Source: Candidatus Acidiflorens stordalenmirensis (GTDB lineage: Bacteria > Acidobacteriota > Terriglobia > Terriglobales > Acidobacteriaceae). Taken from it: a stretch of DNA of 64,000 nucleotides. Position 1 is the first letter of the stretch. The number at the start of each line of letters is the position of its first letter. Positions 29,163 through 36,689 of this stretch are shown here, in pieces. Made by a program: the position numbers and the translations under genes. The notes below the pieces were generated by a model. That model did no database searches and was not told the DNA's origin. It saw only the letters and a program-made list of their open reading frames with translations. Location of the stretch: positions 1-64,000 of the forward strand of contig PLIC01000110.1 in NCBI GenBank assembly GCA_003139995.1, given 5' to 3'.

Positions 29163-29579
29163 TTAGCTTGGCTCCGTGGTACGCGGAGGCGTGTGTCCAA
29201 CCACCAGGACGCCCAGGCAAATCAATAGCACTCCCATCCAACGCATCGGCGTGACCACTTCGCGCAGCATGAAGTGAGCCAGCAGGGCAACCATGCCGTA
29301 AGCCACGGACGAGGCTGGCTGCACGTAGCTGTAATCCGCCCACGAGAGCACCAGCATGTAAGCCGCAAAAAAAGTAATGAGGGACGCAATGCCCAGCCAA
29401 ATCGTGCCTGACGTGAGGATGCGGGAAAGGAGGTCAAGCGCCCCCGCCGGCGTTCCGATGCTCACCGCGCCGATGCGCTTCATCCCCTTGCCGAGCAGCA
29501 CGTTGCCCAAGGGACCAAACATCACCATCAAAAAGATCAATAGATAGGTTTTGAAGTGCAGACCGGCAGAGGACTTCAT
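29163..29579 (-). CDS. Small DMT/EamA (SMR-like) transporter subunit, half 1
   Basis: ~138 aa, four predicted TMs; REVVTPMRWMGVLLICLGVLVVG; stop codon abuts start of next gene. Confidence 0.75.
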   Translation of the reverse strand: MKSSAGLHFKTYLLIFLMVMFGPLGNVLLGKGMKRIGAVSIGTPAGALDLLSRILTSGTIWLGIASLITFFAAYMLVLSWADYSYVQPASSVAYGMVALLAHFMLREVVTPMRWMGVLLICLGVLVVGHTPPRTTEPS

Positions 29580-29770
29580 GCGTGGTAGGGACCTTCCGTC
29601 GGGTTGAAATCAAGTCCCTTGTCCTGCGCGAGGCGGTTCGTCGACCGCATGATTACGGCATCTCCATCGGGAATAATCAGCCACACACACATCTTAAATT
29701 CATGGTACTTGATTTTCCGGGTACGCCCAAGCTCGCGACCGCGGATAGGTCGGAGCTCAACCGGGCTCAC
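29576..29770 (-). CDS. Conserved-looking 64-aa micro-ORF, unknown function
   Basis: GTG start overlaps permease stop (GTGA), stop overlaps next ATG (ATGA); ...MCVWLIIPDGDAVIMRSTNRLAQDKGLDFNPTEGPYHA. Confidence 0.5.
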   Translation of the reverse strand: MSPVELRPIRGRELGRTRKIKYHEFKMCVWLIIPDGDAVIMRSTNRLAQDKGLDFNPTEGPYHA

Positions 29771-30999
29771 TCGTATCGCAAACTCTCCACCGGGTCCATC
29801 TTCGCAGCGCGCGCGGCTGGCACCGTTCCGAACAAAATGCCCACCAGCGCGGAGACCACGATGGCCACGATCGCAGAGAGTCCGGAGATGGGAATGCGGT
29901 AATCGGTAAGGAAGCGCACCGAGAAGGGCAGCGCCAATCCGATTACGACCCCGCCTAAACCCCCGATCAGAGAAATCAGAACTGCCTCCGATAGAAACTG
30001 AAACCGAATCTCGGCATTCGTGGCGCCAATCGCTTTGCGGATGCCGATTTCGTGAATTCGCGAAGTGACCGACGTCAGCATGATGTTCATGATGCCGATA
30101 CCGCCTACCAGCAGGGTCACTGCCGCAATGAGAAACAACACTAACGTCAAGGCATTTGCCGTGCGGTCGGCCACGCTCAGCAACGCGGTGAGATTCTGGA
30201 CGACATAATTCGATTCTGGCCGATGGCGCGACCGGATCACTTCGTGAATCTGTTCTGTCACCGGAACCACCATCGAAGGATCGGCCGCCGAGAAGTAGAG
30301 CTGTTGGACATATGGCGTGTTGGTAAAATACCGGCTTACGCTGTAGGGAATCACCATGGAGTTGTCGGTGACCTCCGACTGTCCAAAGGTATCCACGCGC
30401 TCCCGGAACGTCCCAATGATGGTGAACGGTAGTCCGCTCAGCTTGACGACTTTTCCTACTGCCTTCTCCACGGATCCATAGAGTTGTTCGGCTAGTTTCT
30501 GCTGGATCACACCGACTTTGTTGCGCGCCTGTTCGTCCTCCGCGTCGAAAAATCTTCCCGAGACAACCACCAGATTGCGCACGGAGCGGTATTCGGGAAG
30601 AACCCCAAGTACGCGTACCTCACGCTCCTTGCCATACCCAATCGGGATCCGCTCATCCAGCGGAACCACGGGAGAGGCAGCCACGACTCCGGATACGCGT
30701 TGCAGAACGGCGTACATGTCATCCACGGTTAAGCGATCGGGCGTAGTGTCCTCGCCTCCACCCTGGTATTCGGCGTCAATCATGTTGGCGCCGATCGATT
30801 GAATCTGGTTCAGGACGTATTGCTTGCCTGTCATTCCGATGGTGACCACTAAAATGAGGGAAGCTGTGCCAATGACCATTCCTAAGGAGGTGAGAGAGAC
30901 GCGCACCTTGTGGGCGCAGAAGGTGTCATAGGTGAGCTTAAAAATTTCCCCAAAAACCAGTATAGGTTGACGGCTCGCCGTCGCCGTAGTAGTCGCCAT
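29767..30999 (-). CDS. MacB-like ABC transporter permease
   Basis: RVSLTSLGMVIGTASLILVVTIGMTGKQYVLNQIQSIGANMI ... GGIGIMNIMLTSVTSRIHEIGIRKAIGATNAEIRFQFLSEAVLISLIGG ... AARAAKMDPVESLRYE. Confidence 0.9.
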   Translation of the reverse strand: MATTTATASRQPILVFGEIFKLTYDTFCAHKVRVSLTSLGMVIGTASLILVVTIGMTGKQYVLNQIQSIGANMIDAEYQGGGEDTTPDRLTVDDMYAVLQRVSGVVAASPVVPLDERIPIGYGKEREVRVLGVLPEYRSVRNLVVVSGRFFDAEDEQARNKVGVIQQKLAEQLYGSVEKAVGKVVKLSGLPFTIIGTFRERVDTFGQSEVTDNSMVIPYSVSRYFTNTPYVQQLYFSAADPSMVVPVTEQIHEVIRSRHRPESNYVVQNLTALLSVADRTANALTLVLFLIAAVTLLVGGIGIMNIMLTSVTSRIHEIGIRKAIGATNAEIRFQFLSEAVLISLIGGLGGVVIGLALPFSVRFLTDYRIPISGLSAIVAIVVSALVGILFGTVPAARAAKMDPVESLRYE

Positions 31000-31174
31000 A
31001 TTAGGTTGGATGCTACGCGGTATCGGGAAAAGGCGCAATTGACAATGCGCTGTTGACAGTGAGCTGGAGAAAACTCTTGACAGCGATGAAGCCTTCATGC
31101 GGGGGCCTGCCCACTTGCATCGTCACTTCAGCCATACCGCCGCTTAAGCCATGTGCGGACTCAGCACCGCATCA

Positions 31175-32095
31175 CTATTTCTTGCGCTCGACGAGGAAGC
31201 GAGCGAGGTCCTTCAGAGTCGACGCGGCTTCACCGTATTCGTCAAGTTCGGCGCATGCCCGATCGGCCAGGGCGTCGGCCTGGCGGATCGATTCCTCGAT
31301 TCCGAATAGCGCCGGATACGTTGCCTTCTCCGCCGCCGCGTCCTTGCCCGTGGTTTTTCCCAGTTGCTCGGAGGTCTGGGTCAGGTCGAGCACATCGTCC
31401 ACGATTTGAAACGCCAGGCCGATGGACTGGCCATAGGTTCGGAGGTGACGGATATCCGCAGCCGTTGCACCAGCGCACATTCCTCCGCTGACCACGCTGG
31501 CCGTAATGAGCGCGGCAGTCTTCGAACGGTGGATGTATTCGAGGGTAGCGATGTCGGGCTTCTGGTGTTCGGCTTCGAGGTCGACGACCTGGCCGCCGAT
31601 CATGCCGTTGATGGTGCCGGTGGCGTGGGCGATTTCGCGGATGATCGAGACGCTCGCCTCGGCTGGGCAAGCGATCTGTGCCAGCACTTCATAGGCCAGC
31701 GTCTGCAGGGCGTCTCCGGCGAGAATGGCGATGGCCTCACCAAAAGCTTTGTGGCAGGTGGGACGCCCGCGCCGCAGGTCGTCGTTATCGAGCGCAGGCA
31801 GATCGTCGTGGATCAGCGAATAAGTGTGGAGCATTTCGAGCGCCCCGCCCAAGTCTTCGATGCCTGTGGGCAGCGATCCAGCAGGCGACCCAGTTCGCGA
31901 ACCAACGACCGACGCTGCTGCGATCATGCGCCCCGCTTCCATGCAGAGGATTGGCCGCAGGCGCTTTCCGCCGGCGAACACGCTGTGCCGCATGGCTTGA
32001 TGGATGGAGGTTGGATGCTCTGTAGCCGGCGGCAAGAGTCGCTCGATCGCGGCGTCGGCGGCTTCCCGTCCCTGCTCCAGAACCTGTTTCAGCAT
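31175..32095 (-). CDS. ispA: Polyprenyl synthetase (geranyl/farnesyl diphosphate synthase)
   Basis: GGKRLRPILCMEAGRM, YSLIHDDLPALDNDDLRRGRPTCHKAF, FQIVDDVLDLTQTSEQLGKTTGKDAAAEKATYP. Confidence 0.93.
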   Translation of the reverse strand: MLKQVLEQGREAADAAIERLLPPATEHPTSIHQAMRHSVFAGGKRLRPILCMEAGRMIAAASVVGSRTGSPAGSLPTGIEDLGGALEMLHTYSLIHDDLPALDNDDLRRGRPTCHKAFGEAIAILAGDALQTLAYEVLAQIACPAEASVSIIREIAHATGTINGMIGGQVVDLEAEHQKPDIATLEYIHRSKTAALITASVVSGGMCAGATAADIRHLRTYGQSIGLAFQIVDDVLDLTQTSEQLGKTTGKDAAAEKATYPALFGIEESIRQADALADRACAELDEYGEAASTLKDLARFLVERKK

Positions 32096-32130
32096 GACAT
32101 CGCAGTATAACAAGCGGGCTGCGCGGAAAT

Positions 32131-32160
32131 AAAAAGGGACGCCTGGCGGCGTCCCTTCTC
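32131..32160 (-). terminator. Intrinsic terminator downstream of 32202..32564
   Basis: Minus-strand AAGGGACGCC-gcca-GGCGTCCCTT followed by TTTATTT. Confidence 0.8.
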
Positions 32161-32201
32161 AAACAAGTTTCTCAAAGAGAATCCTTACCCCCAAAAAACG
32201 A

Positions 32202-32564
32202 TCAGGCGGCCGCGCGGTGCGTGAGCTCGTGCAACAAGGAGCGCACCACGTCGTCTTTGCGCGGCTCACATATGTCGGACGCGCCCAGACTCATTGCCTC
32301 GGCCCATAGTTTGTCGTCCGCCAGCCTGTGGGTGCCAACGATGCAAAGGCCGGGGAACTCACGATGCAAATGCTCGACTTCATCCGGCCCCGAAGTTTCC
32401 AGATCCAGCACCACCGCTTCGGCGCAGTGCCGAGCAACCGCGGGGCGGACCTCTTGGCATGTGCCGGCCAAATAAACAGAATCAAAGTGTTGGGATAGAC
32501 TGACCGCCAGGGTTTGTGCAGTTCTGGGGTCATTCTGATAAAGGACTACACAGAGTGGTTCCAT
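32202..32564 (-). CDS. Receiver-like (CheY-fold) stand-alone protein
   Basis: MEPLCVVLYQNDPRTAQTLAVSLSQHFDSVYLAGT...AEAVVLDLETSGPDEVEHLHREFPGLCIVGTHRLADDKLWAEAMSLGASDICEP. Confidence 0.6.
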   Translation of the reverse strand: MEPLCVVLYQNDPRTAQTLAVSLSQHFDSVYLAGTCQEVRPAVARHCAEAVVLDLETSGPDEVEHLHREFPGLCIVGTHRLADDKLWAEAMSLGASDICEPRKDDVVRSLLHELTHRAAA

Positions 32565-32660
32565 ATATCCCCCCTGACTACACCGCAAATCGCGGCAGCC
32601 TTGGCTGCGACAGCAAACTGCTAGCACAGGCGTTATCAATTCCGAGGCGCGACAGCGTTA

Positions 32661-32894
32661 CTAGCGCAACGCTTTCTCGGCCGGGGGCTCGAACGGTTCA
32701 GTTTGCAACTTCCCGTTCTGCTTTAACAACATCTCCACTTTCCCTTCCGCTTCCTCCAGTTGTTTCCGGCAGGTTGCGGAAAGCTGCATACCTTCTTCAA
32801 ATAGCGTCAGAGACTTCTCAAGAGGCGCCTCACCTTTTTCCAGTTCCTGAACGATCTTCTCGAGACGCTCGAGGCACTCCTCAAACTTCACCAA
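32661..32894 (-). CDS. xseB: Exodeoxyribonuclease VII small subunit
   Basis: FEECLERLEKIVQELEKGEAPLEKSLTLFEEGMQLSATCRKQLEEAEGKVEML. Confidence 0.93.
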   Translation of the reverse strand: MVKFEECLERLEKIVQELEKGEAPLEKSLTLFEEGMQLSATCRKQLEEAEGKVEMLLKQNGKLQTEPFEPPAEKALR

Positions 32895-33025
32895 TCCAGT
32901 TGCTCCTGCTCTCTATTGTAATGCAGGCTGTCTCTGTTGCTCTCTCTATTCTAATGCCGATTAGGGCGCGAAATGACAGCAAAATGTTTTAATCTTGTGA
33001 ATTTTTGGGCGTGGCGTTCCCAAAA

Positions 33026-34891
33026 CTACACTACTGATGTCCGCCGCTTCGAGCCGAGGGCTTCCAGAACGTCCACGGCGGAGGCATATCTTCCCAGGGG
33101 AGCGCTGATCTGCGCGCCCTGCACGCGGTCGCGGACCGCCGCCAGCATTTCGCGGGCAATGGCCACGCCTTCCGCCCGAGCCGCTTCCGGACTCGCGGCC
33201 CTGCTCATCCGGTTTAGGATTTCATCGGGCACGGAGACCCGCAGTTCGTTCTTCATGAACTCGGCGTTGCGCGCGCTTACCAGCGGCCAGATTCCGGCCA
33301 CCACGGGAATGCGACAGTGCTCGATGCGTTTGAGGAACTCCTCCAGCAGAGTGAGGTCGAACACCGGCTGGGTCACCACGTATTCCGCGCCCGCTTGCAC
33401 TTTGTATTCGAAGCGCTTGATCTCTTCGTCCAGATTGGGCAGGCCCGGGTTGGCGCCGACCCCAATGACAAATCCGGTTCCGGCGCCGATCGGGTTCCCG
33501 CCCAGGTCCAATCCCCGGTTCAGGTTGCTGACGATATTCACCAGCCCGATCGAATCCACGTCAAACACCGCCGTGGCATCGGGATAGTTTCCCATCTTCG
33601 GCGGGTCTCCCGTGATGCAGATCAGGTTGCGGATTCCGGTGGCGGCTGCGCCCAGCAGGTCGGACTGGATGCCGAGCACGTTGCGGTCGCGGCAGGTGTA
33701 ATGCAGGATCGCCTCAATTTCAACCGCCTGCTGCATCAAGAGCGACAACGCCTGGTTGCTCATGCGCGCCGAAGCACGCGGGCTGTCGGGAATGTTGATA
33801 GCGTCGACGCCGACGGACTTGACGAACTTCGCGCCTTCGATCTCTCGGCGGATGTCGATTCCCTTGGGGGGCACGATCTCGACCATGGTCACGAATTCGC
33901 CGGCGGCCAGCTTGGCGCCGAGGCGCGAGCGTTCGGCCATGGGAATGCTGGCCGGAGCCGAAGGCGCGGAGGCGGCATGAATGACCTCGGAAATCGCGGT
34001 CTTGCCGCGCGCTTCGCCCACCCGCAAAATCGATTTCATGGCGCGGATATGATCGGGCGTGGTGCCGCAGCATCCGCCGATCAGCCGCACGCCGGCCGCC
34101 ACGAAATTGGGCGTGTAGTTCGCCATGTACTCCGGCGAGCAGAGATAGATATTGCGTCCTTCGACCGAGCGCGGCATCCCGGCATTGGGCTGCGCGGCCA
34201 GGGGCAGGGAAGTCACGGCGCGCACGCGTTCGATGGCGTCGAGCATGGCGACCGGGCCGACGCTGCAGTTGATGCCGAGCACGTCGACGTTCCATTCCGT
34301 GAGGCGGGCGGCAAAGGTCTCGGGGTTGGAGCCATCGAGGCAGTTGCCGTCTTCGTCAATCGTGACCTGGGCGACGATGGGAATTTTCGCATTCACGTCG
34401 CGGCAGGCGAGCACGGCCTGATGCAACTCTTCGAGGTAGCCGAAAGTCTCAAGCATCAGCAAATCGACGCCGCCCTCGACCAGGGCCGCGGCCTGTTCGC
34501 GAAACGCGGCGCGGGCCTCTTCGTACGAAGTTTTGCCCAGCGGTTCGATGCGAACACCCAACGGGCCCATCGATCCGGCAACATAAACATCGAAACCCTT
34601 CGAGGCTTCCCGAGCCACGCGAACGCCCGCGAGATTGATGTCGCGCACGCGATCCACCAGGCCGTGCCGCGCCAGGCGAAAGCTGTTCGCGCCAAAAGTA
34701 TTGGTCTCGATCATCTCGGCGCCGGCTTGCAGATAATCCTGGTGGACGCCGCGGATCAGCTCCGGCTGCGACAAATTCAGCTCGTCATAGCAGCGGTTGA
34801 TGAAGATGCCCTTGGCATAGAGAAGCGTCCCCATCGCCCCGTCGCAAAGCACGGGCGATTGCTTCAGACGTTCACTAAAGCTCTGCGCCAT
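33026..34891 (-). CDS. Bifunctional homocysteine S-methyltransferase / 5,10-methylenetetrahydrofolate reductase
   Basis: N-terminal LCDGAMGTLLYAKG...GGCCGTTPDHI (Zn-binding); C-terminal MTHFR domain CITGDPPKMGNYPDATAVFDVDSIGLV...EYVVTQPVFD. Confidence 0.93.
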   Translation of the reverse strand: MAQSFSERLKQSPVLCDGAMGTLLYAKGIFINRCYDELNLSQPELIRGVHQDYLQAGAEMIETNTFGANSFRLARHGLVDRVRDINLAGVRVAREASKGFDVYVAGSMGPLGVRIEPLGKTSYEEARAAFREQAAALVEGGVDLLMLETFGYLEELHQAVLACRDVNAKIPIVAQVTIDEDGNCLDGSNPETFAARLTEWNVDVLGINCSVGPVAMLDAIERVRAVTSLPLAAQPNAGMPRSVEGRNIYLCSPEYMANYTPNFVAAGVRLIGGCCGTTPDHIRAMKSILRVGEARGKTAISEVIHAASAPSAPASIPMAERSRLGAKLAAGEFVTMVEIVPPKGIDIRREIEGAKFVKSVGVDAINIPDSPRASARMSNQALSLLMQQAVEIEAILHYTCRDRNVLGIQSDLLGAAATGIRNLICITGDPPKMGNYPDATAVFDVDSIGLVNIVSNLNRGLDLGGNPIGAGTGFVIGVGANPGLPNLDEEIKRFEYKVQAGAEYVVTQPVFDLTLLEEFLKRIEHCRIPVVAGIWPLVSARNAEFMKNELRVSVPDEILNRMSRAASPEAARAEGVAIAREMLAAVRDRVQGAQISAPLGRYASAVDVLEALGSKRRTSVV

Positions 34892-34941
34892 CTACTTGAG
34901 GATACAAGAAGCGAGGAGGTCTTCGCATCTGGCGCAGGCAA

Positions 34942-35004
34942 GGTTGCAAGGTTTCAATGTTTCAAGGTAGAGCTTGCACCCCTGAACTTTGAAACCTTGC
35001 AACC
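34942..35004. repeat. 16-bp perfect inverted repeat in divergent intergenic region
   Basis: ggttgcaaggtttcaa (34942-34957) / ttgaaaccttgcaacc (34989-35004). Confidence 0.85.
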
Positions 35005-35088
35005 CTGAGACCTTGAGACATATTCCGATCATGCCACGCCGCAACCGAAAATTCTTCCTTTGCTATAATCCTTAGTTCTTGCATCCAA

Positions 35089-36549
35089 GTGGTTATCCCG
35101 CATGAGGTTGGAGTCCCAGGTTTGAAAAGAGTCCTGATTCTGCTGTTTTCCATGCTGCCCGCCAGCCTGATGTGGTTGAGCTGCAGTTCCTCCTCCTCCA
35201 CCTCCAGCAGCACAAAAACCAGCGGTGTCGAGTACCGCGCCTTGATCACGAATAGCGTTTCCGCCGGCAGTTTGATCGCGGGCGTCTATATCGTCAACGC
35301 TGAAACGGACGTGCGTGCGGCCGCATCGCCGATTTCCGCCGGCAACACTCCGGGAATGATGGTGCTCACGCCCAACCGGGCCCAGACCCTGGTCTTCAGC
35401 GGCAGCGGCACGCAATCCTCCGACAACCAGTTCACGATCATCAACAACGCCACCGAATCCGCCGCTTCTCATGTGATCTTGCCCGGCATGACCGAGAGCT
35501 TCGTCGTTTCGCCGGACAGCTCCACCGCATACGTTGCCGTCCCCACGGCTCCGGTGGTGGGGCAATCTCCTGGGGTAGTTGAGGTGATCTCGCTGAACAG
35601 TGGCGCTATCACAGGAGTGGTCGACATTCCCTCGGTTCACTATCTTTCGATCGACAACAGTGGCAACCGGATTTTCGGCTTCAGCGATAACTCCGATTCG
35701 GTGGCAGTGATCACGCCGTCGAATATCGGGATACCTGGGAGCAGCGTGGTAACTTCCGTCGGCGGTTTCGACCATCCCGTGTGGGCCTACTTCAGCTCCG
35801 ACGACAGCACCGCCTACGTACTGAACTGTGGAGCCGAGTGCGGCGGAACCCAGGCCAGCGTGCAAACTCTCGATTTGACGACGAACACGGCTGGCCCGTC
35901 CGATGTTGTCTGCATTCCCGGCGCAAATCCACCGTGTGCCGGCACTGTAGACCTGCTAGCCGGCAGTGTAGCTCTTGTGAATGGTTCGACCATATATGTA
36001 GCGGGTACGCCGCCGTATATCGGGGGAGCTCCGTCGCAACCTTGCACCGGCCAGACAACTGCGGCGACCTCCTGCGGACTGCTCACCATCGTTGACCTGT
36101 CCACCATGACAGTGACGAGTTCCGGGATCGTCATCACCGATGGATATCACACACACCTGGCTCTCGGCGCCAACGGGCAGCTCTTTATCGGTGCGCACAC
36201 CTGCACCGAGATTATTCCGCCCCTTCCGCCGCCGGCTGGGGCCGAGGTTCGCGGTTGCCTTTCCATCTACAACACGCAGAGCGTCGCGGTGGGGACCATT
36301 CAGCCCGGCACCGTCCTGATTCCTCCCGCGAACGGAGACGTGACCGGCATCCAGCCCTTCCCCACGCGCGGCGTGACCGGCAGGAAGCCCGTCGCGAGCA
36401 ACGTGGTGTATGTGATCCAGGGCGGATCGCTCGCCATCTACGACGCCACCACCGATGCCTTGGAGTACAACCCGAACGATCCGAATAACCCCGGTCAGAT
36501 CTTCGGCCTCATCGGCCAGTTCATCGACGTCAAGACGCCCGATTTTTGA
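35089..36549 (+). CDS. YncE-like beta-propeller lipoprotein
   Basis: Lipobox LMWLSCSSSS; repeated propeller-like strands (VEVISLNSGAITGVVDIPSVHYLSIDNSGNRIFGFSDNSDSVAVI). Start may be TTG at 35122. Confidence 0.7.
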   Translation: MVIPHEVGVPGLKRVLILLFSMLPASLMWLSCSSSSSTSSSTKTSGVEYRALITNSVSAGSLIAGVYIVNAETDVRAAASPISAGNTPGMMVLTPNRAQTLVFSGSGTQSSDNQFTIINNATESAASHVILPGMTESFVVSPDSSTAYVAVPTAPVVGQSPGVVEVISLNSGAITGVVDIPSVHYLSIDNSGNRIFGFSDNSDSVAVITPSNIGIPGSSVVTSVGGFDHPVWAYFSSDDSTAYVLNCGAECGGTQASVQTLDLTTNTAGPSDVVCIPGANPPCAGTVDLLAGSVALVNGSTIYVAGTPPYIGGAPSQPCTGQTTAATSCGLLTIVDLSTMTVTSSGIVITDGYHTHLALGANGQLFIGAHTCTEIIPPLPPPAGAEVRGCLSIYNTQSVAVGTIQPGTVLIPPANGDVTGIQPFPTRGVTGRKPVASNVVYVIQGGSLAIYDATTDALEYNPNDPNNPGQIFGLIGQFIDVKTPDF

Positions 36550-36626
36550 GGATCGCGGTTCGTCGTTCGCGAATCGCTTTTCGCCGTTTGCTCTTAGCTC
36601 TGGCGGACAGCGAACAGCCAAGAGTG

Positions 36627-36682
36627 AACGACTAACGACTAACGACTAACGACTAACGACTAACGACTAACGACTAACGACT
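36627..36682. repeat. Tandem repeat (AACGACT)x8
   Basis: Eight perfect 7-bp units by direct reading. Confidence 0.95.
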
Positions 36683-36689
36683 GCCTTCC

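Noticed and set aside
33317-35008. 563-aa plus-strand ORF
   Set aside because: Antisense of the well-supported methyltransferase/MTHFR gene; composition is typical high-GC shadow ORF.
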